Origin: Paenibacillus sp. Soil766
Lineage (GTDB): Bacteria > Bacillota > Bacilli > Paenibacillales > NBRC-103111
Direction of reading: 5' to 3'
Length of the DNA stretch: 64,000 nt
Assembly: GCF_001428105.1 (NCBI RefSeq)
Contig: NZ_LMSJ01000001.1
Location: 310,835 to 374,834, forward strand
Part shown: positions 36,126 through 44,516 of the stretch, one piece after another
Numbering within the stretch: the first letter of the stretch is position 1
How the letters are laid out: each line of letters opens with the position of its first letter
Position numbers and translations under genes: made by a program
Notes under the pieces: generated by a model
What the model was told of the DNA's origin: nothing
Databases searched by the model: none
What the model saw: only the letters and a program-made list of their open reading frames with translations

Positions 36126-38303
36126 TTAATGATGCATCGTACGATATTTGGCCGGCGTGATGCCTTCATATTTGCGAAAAGTTCGGATAAACGAATTTCG
36201 GCCCCAGTAGCCAACTTTCTCCGCGATGTCATCGATTTTCATATCTGTCTCCAGCAAAAATTGCTTCGCCTTCATAAGCCTGTACTTAGCAATATACTCC
36301 ACATACTTCTCGCCCACTGCTTCTTTAAAGGTTCGGCTGAAATGCCCGTTCGACATGTTGAGGAGCCCTGCAAAATATTCAATCGAAAGCTCCTCGTTAT
36401 AATGCTCGTGAATATAAGCCAGAATCTCCGAAAACTGCTGTGTGCGTTGATGGGGTTCTTCCGTTCGGAATAAAACACGATGGATGTCAAAGAAACTTTG
36501 CTCTAATTCGTCCCACGTCATGCAGCTATGGAGCCGATCGTACAAGCTAGAAAAAAAAGGCACATTAAAATCGTTGTGCTCCGTTTCTACAGCACGAATC
36601 CATGTGTTCAGTACGTCCGTACTTAAGTATTTTACCTGCATGGCGGTCGCATTCTTGTGTTTCCCATCCTCCAGCTTCTCGCGCACAGACTCCAGCAACC
36701 GCTCATACTCCTTGGTTTTATGCTGATTGAAGATGCGGTTCACTTCCTGTACGGATAAAAAGCTTTCCCACTGCGTCCGTTCCCCTACCAGAGGTCCCCG
36801 GCATATTTCCACATCGGCATCCAATCCGCGATTCTGCAGTACAGATAAGGCTTGTTCATACGATTCATGCAGCTCTTCTGCCGCGTTCACGGTTTTCCCG
36901 ATGCCAATCGTTGCTTTGAAATATTGGCTGTACGATTCCAGCACCAATTTCGTGATATCTGCAGCCTCTTCCTCCCCTAGATGCAGGAACGTATCATGGG
37001 TGACAACGCATGCTAACACATCCGGTTTCGTCTGACATAACCAGACCATCGAAGGGGTGGACTTGCGAATCAATTCTTTGATTTCCACGAACATGAATGA
37101 CTTCGTCGTCTCCGACAGCCGGTCATACACCTCCGCATTGTAGTGAAATGCAATACATAGCACTGTACGCATCGCCTGCTTGTCATAGGTAAAATCAATT
37201 TCCTTCGCATAATAAGCGATGGACAGCTCGTCTTGATATTCTCCCTGCAAAATTTTGGTAATAAATAACTCCTGCATCAAGGGGAACATGCCGTTCATCC
37301 GTTGTGACAGTTCTTTATTTTCATCGGTAATTTCTTGAATAGGACGATACAACCGTCGGCTCAAATAATACGAGACAACGCTGCCTACTACGAGAAAAAA
37401 GACGAGAAACGCCCAACTTATCAATCTTGTCATATAAGCTGGTTTCATCAAGGTACGAAGATCTGTGATCGTAACATAATACCAAGCGTCATTGAACCGG
37501 GATTTCACCAGTGACATGGCGATTTCATCGGTAACCAGAAATTGTGATTCAATCACCTTTGAACGCGTATGCGACAGCACAGCTTTAACTTCTTTATCCG
37601 TCAGGCCGTGCTGATTCAAAATTTCACCTTGGCTAGTAGCAATCGCCGTACCTGTAACCCATTTCTCAGGAATGGAAATTTGTTCTTTCAGCTTGTCTTG
37701 ATCAAAATGCACGACCAAATAAACCTCTGGATTTTCCGTATTAAACGGATAGCTCATAACGGCCGACATGCCGAGCGAGCTCGAGTCCACGATATCCATC
37801 ATATTTTTACCGGTAAAATGGGAAAGATAATCGACTTTCTGCTGCTCATTGAGCGGGTAAGTCATATTAAAATAGTAGGATTTATCCGTATAAATATCGA
37901 CATCCGCTACCAGGTCATGATTGGCAAAATATAAAAACACCTTAGATACCAATTTGTCCGACTGTAGCTTCATCAACTGTTCTCTAAGGGCATGAAACTG
38001 ATCGGAGCGCTGCTGATTTTCCCTGGAATCGTCAACGACTCTGAGAAGACCTGTTAAATTCGAGGAGCTGAGCATGTTGATCATATTGGTTTTGAGTGAA
38101 TCTAAAGCTGTATCGGTTTGCTTGGAGAAATGGCTAATGACGACATCATTGAGCTTTTCGGCATCCTTCTCAATCGTACGAACTGCTAGCACATGAGCAA
38201 GGATGCTGGCAACAATAACGGGAATCAAAATAACAATGAAATAGTTGGTGAAAAGCCGCCAAAAAAGGGCTAATCGGAACTTATGCACCTTAGAAATGGC
38301 CAT
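36126..38303 (-). CDS. Membrane-bound AraC-family regulator with extracytoplasmic sensor
   Basis: 725 residues. Membrane helix 1 (about 15-40, YFIVILIPVIVASILAHVLA) and helix 2 (about 293-312, WAFLVFFLVVGSVVSYYLS) flank an outer Cache-like domain. A long cytoplasmic part follows, then the last 100 residues have AraC helix-turn-helix units (IEYFAGLLNMSNGHFSRTFK and IAEKVGYWGRNSFIRTFRK) ending GITPAKYRT. Such one-component membrane regulators in Paenibacillus sense a sugar outside and activate the adjacent Lpl transporter, here the genes at 31-36 kb. SD GGGGAGGGGG precedes the ATG. Confidence 0.92.
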   Translation of the reverse strand: MAISKVHKFRLALFWRLFTNYFIVILIPVIVASILAHVLAVRTIEKDAEKLNDVVISHFSKQTDTALDSLKTNMINMLSSSNLTGLLRVVDDSRENQQRSDQFHALREQLMKLQSDKLVSKVFLYFANHDLVADVDIYTDKSYYFNMTYPLNEQQKVDYLSHFTGKNMMDIVDSSSLGMSAVMSYPFNTENPEVYLVVHFDQDKLKEQISIPEKWVTGTAIATSQGEILNQHGLTDKEVKAVLSHTRSKVIESQFLVTDEIAMSLVKSRFNDAWYYVTITDLRTLMKPAYMTRLISWAFLVFFLVVGSVVSYYLSRRLYRPIQEITDENKELSQRMNGMFPLMQELFITKILQGEYQDELSIAYYAKEIDFTYDKQAMRTVLCIAFHYNAEVYDRLSETTKSFMFVEIKELIRKSTPSMVWLCQTKPDVLACVVTHDTFLHLGEEEAADITKLVLESYSQYFKATIGIGKTVNAAEELHESYEQALSVLQNRGLDADVEICRGPLVGERTQWESFLSVQEVNRIFNQHKTKEYERLLESVREKLEDGKHKNATAMQVKYLSTDVLNTWIRAVETEHNDFNVPFFSSLYDRLHSCMTWDELEQSFFDIHRVLFRTEEPHQRTQQFSEILAYIHEHYNEELSIEYFAGLLNMSNGHFSRTFKEAVGEKYVEYIAKYRLMKAKQFLLETDMKIDDIAEKVGYWGRNSFIRTFRKYEGITPAKYRTMHH

Positions 38304-38583
38304 CTCGATCGCCCCCTCCCCTGTTAAGTTGTCATCCTTGTATCCAATTATTAGAATGACTATTGTTTTATACTATTGAAAAAGAATTGGAGGGTCAATA
38401 GATTTTGAAATTTTATTTTATTGCACAAATAACAGCATGAATTTTTATTTCATTTTACGACAAAATAAGACATTTCTATTTCATGTAATAAAAAAGCACT
38501 CGAACTCCGAAATGGGCGTATACAGAAAGAGCCCACTCCAGTTCAAGTAGCAGGTTCTTTAATCTGTAATAGAGGATGATCTA
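38304..38583. other. AT-rich intergenic region upstream of the sensor regulator
   Basis: No gene is seen. At about 38502-38552 CTCGAACT and AGTTCAAG flank GGGC/GCCC, an interrupted stem. It includes GGGCGTATACAGAAAGAGCC, which resembles GGGCGTACATAGAAAGAGCC at the 5' boundary of the intron fragment. Confidence 0.5.
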
Positions 38584-39220
38584 AATTGATTGAGGCTTCC
38601 TGTAATTTACATGTATTATTTTGCTTGAGTTCCCACAACTTTGACACTAGACTCGCAGATTTATTCTCTTATTGCCTGCTGATGAACGAAGGCAAATTGC
38701 AACCGACGAAGAACTCGGCACTCCGACATACCCTAACGGCTTCACCGCTTCTCTTTGCCGTGAGCTCTCTTGCGAGATTTTCTGCTGTCTTTGCTCTTCA
38801 TACGAACGCATCGTTTTCCTCTCTCCTTTCGGTTCAGCCCTTCCGCAAGCTGTTGCAACAACTTGCGTACTATGGCTTCTGCTGACTCCTGCGGATTCAG
38901 CGCAACCTCTCGGTTACGGTTACGAAGTCACTTCGCATTTTTTTCCGCAGGCCTCCCCAGATAAGAACGACATCTTTCTGCCCGCGACCACTCAAGTATA
39001 CAAAGATAGCCTTTGGCGGCTCTGGATTTCATCATGTTAAGGTGACTCATCCGACTACCCCTGCCTCAAATTGAGTTCGTGTACCTTGGCTCGTGCATTT
39101 GCCTCCAGCTTCCTTCAGATTCCACCTCACGATGGACACCCTTGCCCTTGGCTACGGTAGGCGCTCGCCAGCCCCCGTTCGGGACTTTTACCCTAAAGAT
39201 AACGCCCATGCTGGGCGTAC
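38584..39220 (-). mobile_element. Group II intron, 5' fragment (ribozyme domains and start of the reverse transcriptase)
   Basis: The minus strand from 39220 starts GTACGCCCAGCATGGG, then GGTAAAAGTCCCGAACGGGG, GGTGTCCATCGTGAGGTGG and AATCTGAAGGAAGC, which are conserved segments at the 5' end and in domain I of bacterial group II introns. At 38811 an ATG opens the intron protein (MRSYEEQRQQKISQES ...), which stops after about 55 codons. No RT motifs, domain V or 3' end are found. It begins 4 bases after a terminator stem (39224-39257), the preferred setting of group IIC introns. The fragment is dead. Confidence 0.85.
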
Positions 39221-39223
39221 ATA

Positions 39224-39257
39224 GAAAGAGCCTTACGATTTATCGCAAGGCTCTTTC
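39224..39257 (-). terminator. Terminator of ATPase copy 3
   Basis: GAAAGAGCCTT and AAGGCTCTTTC form an 11-bp stem, followed on the minus strand by TTTCTAT and then the intron 5' end. Its loop keeps the CGATTTATCG seen after copy 2. Confidence 0.8.
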
Positions 39258-39283
39258 CATTTCTTTTATATTTCGTCCACTAT

Positions 39284-39951
39284 TTAATGAACTAACTGCC
39301 CATCTCTGAACCTTACAACCCGCTTCGCCTGCTCCGCAACCTGCCGATCATGCGTAATCACAATAATCGTCCGCCCCTGTTCATTCAGCCGCCTGAAAAT
39401 ATCCATGATCTCCGCACCCGTCTTCGAATCCAGTGCCCCTGTTGGCAGGAGATCCGACAAAATAATCGGCGGATCTCCTGCCAACGTGCGTGCAATCGCA
39501 ACACGTTGCTGTTGTCCTCCTGAGAGCTCAGACGGAAAATGCTTCCGACGATCAATCAAATCAACAGCTTCCAACGCCAGTAATATAAGCGGCTCTCGTT
39601 GTTTCCTTGTCATTCCCCGGTAGATCAATGGTAACTCCACATTCTCATATGAACTTAACCTCGGTAATAGATTAAAGCTTTGGAAAACAAACCCGATCTT
39701 CCGATTCCTAATCTCTGCCAACTGTGAATCCTTCAGCGAGTGAATCTGCTTCCCATCCAGGACGTGCAGACCTTCGTCCGAAACATCCAAGCAGCCAATA
39801 ATATTCATCAGAGTGGACTTGCCTGAGCCGGATGGGCCCATAATAGCGACAAACTCACCCTGAGCGATGTCTAGCGAAATGTCGCTCGAATCGTCTCGTT
39901 GCCCATATAGTAAAATTTACTGACATGCTCAATTTGGATTAAGGCTGTCAT
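39284..39951 (-). pseudogene. MacB/LolD-like ABC transporter ATPase, broken (copy 3)
   Basis: From ATG 39951 the frame reads MTALIQIEHVSKFYYMGN, then loses 7 bases relative to copy 2 near 39885 and hits a stop. The rest stays open from Walker A (GPSGSGKST) to the end (RDGQLVH). Walker B is damaged: ADEPTG has become SDLLPTG, so the catalytic Glu is lost. The change coincides with a newly perfect inverted repeat (39442-39484). The fragment interrupts or follows a TerD-like gene start at 40124. Confidence 0.88.
39442..39484. repeat. Perfect 15-bp inverted repeat replacing Walker B in ATPase copy 3
   Basis: TTGGCAGGAGATCCG and CGGATCTCCTGCCAA are exact complements around 13 bases. In copies 1 and 2 the left arm reads TTGGCTCATCCGCC, only partly complementary to the right arm. 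The right arm appears to have served as template for the left. Confidence 0.9.
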
Positions 39952-40124
39952 TATCTTCGCCCCCCATTTATGATCCCACTATCTCCTTGCACCTTGTTCG
40001 CTTCAGTTAGAAGGAATGCTGTTAAAGAAATATCTAACGAAGTAGAAATTTCATGGCTAACCGTTACACTACCTTTTGTGGCACTTAAAGTTGTATTTGC
40101 TCCCATCTGAAGTAACTCATTCAT
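39951..40124 (-). pseudogene. TerD-like stress protein, N-terminal fragment
   Basis: About 55 codons from ATG 40124 after AAGGAGA. MNELLQMGANTTLSATKG and ISLTAFLLTEANKVQGDSG resemble the start of TerD/CABP1 proteins (KGxNxSLSK, then LDASAFLLxExGKV). The frame then enters the conserved upstream region of ATPase copy 3 and stops. The 3' two-thirds are therefore lost, apparently at the ATPase-unit junction near 39966. Confidence 0.55.
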
Positions 40125-40133
40125 TTTAACCAC

Positions 40134-40454
40134 TCTCCTTGTAATAACAATTCTATTAATAAATAGTAATACTCTTTAATAGTGCCACTAAATCCTTGTC
40201 TTCTTCTATTACTTGTCTCGTTTATAATACTATAAACTGGAGCAATACAAATTAATAGAATATTTGCATTATTTATGATACGGCTCCCTGCAGCTGGTCT
40301 TAAATCTGTTTAGCAAAACTTCAGCAAAGAACTTATCAGAGCCTTTTAAGAAAAAAAGGCTCAAGCGTTATGTCCACTTGGATACGAATAGATATCCGCC
40401 AAATGGCAAGATGAGCCGATATTAAAGTCCCTCATGCTCTTTCTCCTCGACCCC
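40134..40454. other. Intergenic region with a palindrome and a terminator
   Basis: GTTTATAATACTATAAAC (40220-40237) has perfect 7-bp arms and could be an operator or promoter element for the TerD-like fragment. GAGCCTTTT/AAAAGGCTC at 40339-40362 is a terminator, possibly for the TetR gene ending at 40455. Nothing else is seen. Confidence 0.55.
40339..40362. terminator. Intrinsic terminator
   Basis: GAGCCTTTT pairs with AAAAGGCTC around a short A-rich loop. It has A/T runs on both sides. Confidence 0.65.
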
Positions 40455-41045
40455 TTACTTTTTATTCGAATCAGGGCGCCGCGGATTGACCGTACCAAAG
40501 ATATGATATGGTGTTATCCCATTTGCAAATAGGCTATCTACCAACTTGACCAATTCTTCCGACGATAGATCTTTGCCGTTGCGTACCCAAAGGCGAAACA
40601 TAGATATTAATGTTGATATGTAAAACTCAATTATGTATGGTGCTAAGACATCATTTGTTGGAAAGTCCACGATCAATCTCTCAAAGGGAATCTCTCTTTT
40701 CAGGCGTTCAACAAAATGAACAGCACCATAGTCGCCCAAGAGGGCTTTAAGAACTGAAATTTCCTCTGCATTTTCCAAGCATTGAAGTGCATCTTGGAAA
40801 GTATGTGTAGAAAACTCTCTGCCTGCCATTTCCTCGTTAATGGATTTCAAGACGCGCTCTTCAACGCAGTCCAACAACTCATAGATATCCGTAAAGTATT
40901 GATAAAATGTACTGCGATTATATCCTGATTGGTTAGCAATCTCTTGAATGGATATTTTTTCAATTGGTTTTTGGCTATATAAATCGCAGAATACATTTAT
41001 AAATGTTTGCCTTGTTTTGTCCGTTATTTCAGGTTGCTTATTCAT
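40455..41045 (-). CDS. TetR/AcrR family regulator
   Basis: 196 residues. The N-terminal helix-turn-helix is SIQEIANQSGYNRSTFYQYF (about residues 30-50), followed by TDIYELLDCVEERV. The C-terminal ligand domain is typical in length. It is divergent from the reductase gene at 41198. The 150-base gap holds GTATAG-5-CTATAC (41113-41129) and ACAAC-2-GTTGT (41141-41152), candidate operators, so it probably represses itself and the reductase. Confidence 0.9.
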   Translation of the reverse strand: MNKQPEITDKTRQTFINVFCDLYSQKPIEKISIQEIANQSGYNRSTFYQYFTDIYELLDCVEERVLKSINEEMAGREFSTHTFQDALQCLENAEEISVLKALLGDYGAVHFVERLKREIPFERLIVDFPTNDVLAPYIIEFYISTLISMFRLWVRNGKDLSSEELVKLVDSLFANGITPYHIFGTVNPRRPDSNKK

Positions 41046-41112
41046 TATTTGCCTCCATTTTTCTGTTCAATCGATTATACGACAGAAATTAAAAATCTGA
41101 TGGTTGATGAGC

Positions 41113-41152
41113 GTATAGTGAATCTATACAATAACATTATACAACACGTTGT
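41113..41152. promoter_or_regulatory. Candidate TetR operators
   Basis: Two inverted repeats lie in the divergent gap: GTATAG/CTATAC with a 5-base centre and ACAAC/GTTGT with a 2-base centre. Position between divergent starts suggests regulator binding. Confidence 0.45.
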
Positions 41153-41197
41153 TTGATCATTGGCAAGGATTAATATATATATATTTGGGAGGCAATT

Positions 41198-42142
41198 ATG
41201 AGAATTTTATTCTTCGGTAGAGGTGTAATATCGACCCAATATGCTTGGGCTTTTGAAAAGGCAGGGCATACAGTTGAGTTTTACGTTAGAAAAGGGAAAA
41301 AAGAAACCTTCGGAAGCAACATAGAGCTTGAAATGTGGGACGCACGAAGAGGGAAACAGCTAATAAAAGAAAGCTGGAACGTCAAACTGCATGAGGAGTT
41401 GAGCCCAAATTATGATCTCATTATTGTGAGTGTCAACACGGAACAACTTCCAGAAGCAGCACAATTACTATCGACTGCTGCTGGAAACACCCCTGTTCTA
41501 ATATTCAATAACGTTTGGCAAGATTTGAAATCATCGATCTCACCATTGTCTATGAACAACGTTGTCTTTGGGTTCCCAGGAGGAGGCGGCGGCATCGCAG
41601 ACAATAGGCTTAGAGGTGGCTTTTTGAAAATGCTATTTCTGGAAAAGCCACGGGTAGGCACTGAACATATTAACAACAGGGTCAAAGAACTATTTGAAAG
41701 TGCTCATTTTAAAATTAGTTGGATAAAGGATATGCAAAACTGGCTATGGAATCACTTTGCCATGAATGCGGCTATGGAGACCGAGGTGTTAAAAATGGGA
41801 AGTTTCCCAGCACTCATGAATCATAGTGACTCATTCGCAAATGTTGGTAAGAATATGAGGGGAATCATCCCTGTACTTAAAGCTAGAGGTGCAAAGATTG
41901 ATATGATTTCTCTACTGTTAACTAAGATTCCACCAGCAATTCTCGGTACGCTTTTTAACAAGGTTATTTTTGCAAAGGGCAGCTTACCACGACTTTTCAT
42001 CGAATACAACAATAGTAAAGCAGGGTTTGCGGTACTTGAAGTTGTTAGAGAAGCAAAAAAGTTAGGTATACCTTTACCACGTCTTACTGTGGCAATTGAA
42101 AACAATGAACAACACAAAGTTATTGAAAATTCCATATCATAA
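41198..42142 (+). CDS. Ketopantoate reductase-like oxidoreductase (ApbA/PanE family)
   Basis: 314 residues after GGGAGGC. The N-terminal nucleotide-binding motif is ILFFGRGVISTQYAWAF, a variant of GxGxxG. There is VNTEQLPEAAQLL and a GFPGGGGG stretch in the middle. The catalytic-region helix contains WLWNHFAMNAA, in the position of the conserved KxxxN segment of PanE, but lysine is replaced here. Members reduce ketopantoate or similar keto acids with NADPH. Control by the divergent TetR gene points to a detoxification or specialised role rather than pantothenate synthesis. Confidence 0.82.
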   Translation: MRILFFGRGVISTQYAWAFEKAGHTVEFYVRKGKKETFGSNIELEMWDARRGKQLIKESWNVKLHEELSPNYDLIIVSVNTEQLPEAAQLLSTAAGNTPVLIFNNVWQDLKSSISPLSMNNVVFGFPGGGGGIADNRLRGGFLKMLFLEKPRVGTEHINNRVKELFESAHFKISWIKDMQNWLWNHFAMNAAMETEVLKMGSFPALMNHSDSFANVGKNMRGIIPVLKARGAKIDMISLLLTKIPPAILGTLFNKVIFAKGSLPRLFIEYNNSKAGFAVLEVVREAKKLGIPLPRLTVAIENNEQHKVIENSIS

Positions 42143-42208
42143 AAATTTGGAGGATTCTCTGTCATCATCTTGATGTGTATGATCAAATAGTAATAAGAAA
42201 CTCCTACG

Positions 42209-42368
42209 CTTCGGCTTTCCGAATTCAAGGCGCAGCCAAAACGGAGAAATCTTGATATCAGACGATGCCTATCACTGTATCAAAGTCGATTATCCACATT
42301 TGGAACCCCATACTTATAACCTGAAGGGTATTGACCAATCCGTTGTTGCCTACGCTGTTCCGTTGTAA
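42209..42368 (+). pseudogene. Adenylate/guanylate cyclase C-terminal remnant
   Basis: One plus-strand frame reads SQNGEILISDDAYHCIK, then PHLEPHTYNLKGIDQSVVAY before TAA at 42366. These match the end of class-III nucleotide cyclase domains (GEVLISDxxY ... LKGI ... VxAY). The catalytic residues lie upstream and are absent. There is no start or promoter. The assignment rests on about 50 residues. Confidence 0.5.
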
Positions 42369-42513
42369 TGTAATCCAGTCGGTTTCATTTGGAGCAGCAG
42401 TACACTTCCAGCATTCATAAGAATTTCTTAGTACTCACCAAGTTTTCCCAAAAACAGATTTTCTCCGTTACTTATGGTACGGTTCAGCTTAACCTATCCT
42501 ACGGTTAAGAAAA

Positions 42514-42539
42514 ACCGTCAGGAAGTTCATCCTGACGGT
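42514..42539 (-). terminator. Intrinsic terminator of the zinc-ribbon gene
   Basis: ACCGTCAGGA and TCCTGACGGT form a perfect 10-bp stem with a 6-base loop, close to the stop codon at 42545 and flanked by A and T runs. Confidence 0.85.
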
Positions 42540-42544
42540 CCTTT

Positions 42545-43010
42545 TTATGTTGCACGTACATCGGCTATCTTGTACTCATATCCACGAATACCTTTGTAAT
42601 ACTCTGGATACATCGTTCCATCACAGCTTTCACATGTAAATTGTGGAGGGACTGTGGAATCACCTTTATCCATTCTATCAAAATCTTGCACGACTTTAAG
42701 CGGTATGTTTTCGCTCTCCAAACAGGTCAAACATATATACTTCACTGTCTGCTTCGACAGCAGGTAATTGCTTACGGACAATTGTGGTTTCTTCTTTTTG
42801 CTTTTTGGCTTCTTGCTTCCCTGTGAGATTTCCAATCATCCTTTCTAAGCAGCCTCTTGTTCTCTCGCACGCCGCATACTTAATTCTTAATATCCCTTCC
42901 TCGAGGCAGACTTCTCCCTTGTATTCATAGTAACATTCACACTTCGGGCATACTAAACCTGAAGTTCCATTCCAGTATAACGACACTCGTGGCAGTTCGT
43001 TATTTCTCAT
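42545..43010 (-). pseudogene. Zinc-ribbon protein with a frameshift
   Basis: The frame from 43010 gives MRNNELPRVSLYWNGTSG, CPKCECYYEY and a Lys/Glu-rich middle. The frame ending at 42545 continues with YICLTCLESENIP and FTCESCDGTMYP. Joined, they make one protein of about 155 residues with three Cys pairs; the shift lies in the Lys-rich stretch near 42780. It could alternatively be two overlapping genes, since the second frame has its own ATG at 42835. Function unknown. Confidence 0.55.
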
Positions 43011-43092
43011 GAATTTCTAACGAATTCTTTGCTAAAAGTTAGCATATAGCCTATGACCTAAAGATATAAATTGATTATAAAGGAGGCGAAAA

Positions 43093-43282
43093 TTGGTCTA
43101 TATGACGAAACAGTTTCAAATGACATCTCAGCAGGGAACTTATTGATATCGTTCAGGCTTGTGTTGAGCAAAGAAAATGGAATGCTGCAGTGAAGTTAAT
43201 CAAACTTCTACAGAATATGGAACATGAAAATGCAAATTATGTTTTAATTGAGATTAAAATCATTACTTTAACCCCGAACTAA
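43093..43282 (+). pseudogene. Small plus-strand gene with a frameshift
   Basis: TTG 43093 stands 6 bases after AGGAGG. The frame MTKQFQMTSQ shifts by one base near 43130, then continues RELIDIVQACVEQRKWNAAV and LLQNMEHENANYVLIEIK to a stop inside the repeat at 43269. The joined product would be about 63 residues, helical and not recognised. Confidence 0.45.
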
Positions 43283-43315
43283 TTGGAAATATTTTGAATA
43301 TCGTTTATCCGTTAG
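43269..43315 (-). repeat. attC-like cassette repeat, reduced copy
   Basis: The C-arm TTTTGAATATCGTTTATCCGTTAG and tail TTTAATGACC are clear. The A-arm is only a distant AACCCCGAACTAATTGGAA, and the central stem-loop is missing. Confidence 0.6.
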
Positions 43316-43418
43316 TTTAATGACCTGACCTGTCATTATGGTACGGTTCATCGTAATGTATCTAAGCACAAAGTTCATTTTGACCATAAGATATACATCA
43401 GTCATCAGTTATATAAAG

Positions 43419-43455
43419 ACAAAGCCACTCCTGACAACGGAGTGGTTTCTTTGTG
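43419..43455. terminator. Intrinsic terminator
   Basis: CCACTCC pairs with GGAGTGG, extended by ACAAAG/CTTTGT. It lies 25 bases beyond the stop of the broken small membrane-protein gene at 43480. Confidence 0.7.
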
Positions 43456-43479
43456 TAGAACTTCTCTTTTATTTGAAGT

Positions 43480-43700
43480 TCATTTTTTTTCAGTTTTAGG
43501 AATTAGAAACAATAACCCCTTTACAAAACAAACCATGCTTAACAGCCATATAATACCTATCCATGCTACGGTTAAAGAATTATCAATCGAACTGGCTGTG
43601 GCTCTTGTTTCCAAAACCCTTATCCAACCTAATGCACAATTCCCATTACAGCAATAAAGCCAGTTCTAAGTAAAGGGATTTCCTCTTCTTCCATCGACAT
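43480..43700 (-). pseudogene. Small membrane protein, frameshifted
   Basis: From ATG 43700 the frame reads MSMEEEEIPLLRTGFIAVMG, then moves by one base near 43635. It continues with WIRVLETRATASSIDNSLTV and a hydrophobic AWIGIIWLLSMVCFVKGLLF segment, ending PKTEKK. AAAGGAG lies upstream. The joined product has about 73 residues and one or two helices. I do not recognise the family. Confidence 0.5.
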
Positions 43701-43777
43701 ATAAATCAATTTCTCCTTTAACTCAAAATCGCAATGAAATCCATGTTTTATTCGGATATTATCCCCTATAGAAACAA

Positions 43778-44245
43778 TTATCTTAATACATTAATCTTTA
43801 TAGTTTGCTTATGTTCCAGACCAAGATAAGTATATGTAATCAAAATGCTTCTGGGATTTTGTATTACTGGTTCTTGAATTTCTACATCATAATCAACTAT
43901 GATTCTTTGGTTATTCGTTGTCCAAGAGTCAGCACTCGTATACACCCTATGACTTGGAATACTTTGAACCGTAAAAGGCTGTCCGTCAATTGTTAGATCG
44001 CCAATTTTAATACCTTTGTAATCTTGCAGCTCAATTTTCTTTAAGCTGACAGACTTTTTGCTCGTATTAACAAGACTAAAGTAATACTTTTGTTTTGTAT
44101 TCATTAACTTTGACGCAGAATTTTCAGTTGTTTCCTTCGCACTATCACTTGTAAAAGCATCAACAACGCTATTATAACTGTACTGATAAGAAACCCAACC
44201 AATAATTGCGAAAACCGCAACAAGAACTAAAATAGTTTTTTTCAA
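43778..44245 (-). CDS. Hypothetical protein with one N-terminal membrane helix
   Basis: 155 residues from TTG 44245, 5 bases after GGAGGAGG. Helix residues 3-22 (TILVLVAVFAIIGWVSYQ) are followed by an extracytoplasmic beta-rich part (YFSLVNTSKKSVSLKKIEL, IIVDYDVEIQEPVI, ILITYTYLGLEHKQTIKINV). It may be anchored outside the membrane. It lies in the cassette closed by repeat copy 4. Confidence 0.6.
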   Translation of the reverse strand: MKKTILVLVAVFAIIGWVSYQYSYNSVVDAFTSDSAKETTENSASKLMNTKQKYYFSLVNTSKKSVSLKKIELQDYKGIKIGDLTIDGQPFTVQSIPSHRVYTSADSWTTNNQRIIVDYDVEIQEPVIQNPRSILITYTYLGLEHKQTIKINVLR

Positions 44246-44420
44246 ATTAACCTCCTCCATAGATAACAAGATATAGACAAATACTGTTGTTGATTCTCAA
44301 TTATACCATATAATGGGAATCCCCTCTCCTTTATATCGCTTCAAATTTAACTCATATTCGAGCGGTGGAAGTGCTATACCCTTGTCACCACTCAAACAGC
44401 TTCATTTTGATGAAAACAGC

Positions 44421-44499
44421 AAAACTGCTCGTTCACTTGAATGAACAAAAAATGGAGCTTGCCTTGAAGCAAGCCCCCATAACAATCGTTCCTCATTAA
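44421..44499 (-). repeat. attC-like cassette repeat, copy 4
   Basis: A-arm AAAACTGCTCG then TTCACTTGAATGAAC. Stem ATGGAGCTTGC/GCAAGCCCCCAT has a short mismatch. C-arm AACAATCGTTCCTC ends ATTAA instead of GTTAG. It lies 17 bases from the Nudix stop codon. Confidence 0.75.
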
Positions 44500-44516
44500 T
44501 TCACCAACCAAGTGAA

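Noticed and set aside
38672..39040. Plus-strand open frames of 100-120 codons
   Set aside because: The region is the antisense of group II intron RNA domains; long frames follow from its composition.
43442..43657. 71-codon plus-strand frame
   Set aside because: It is antisense to a minus-strand membrane-protein pseudogene with a better SD and coding pattern.
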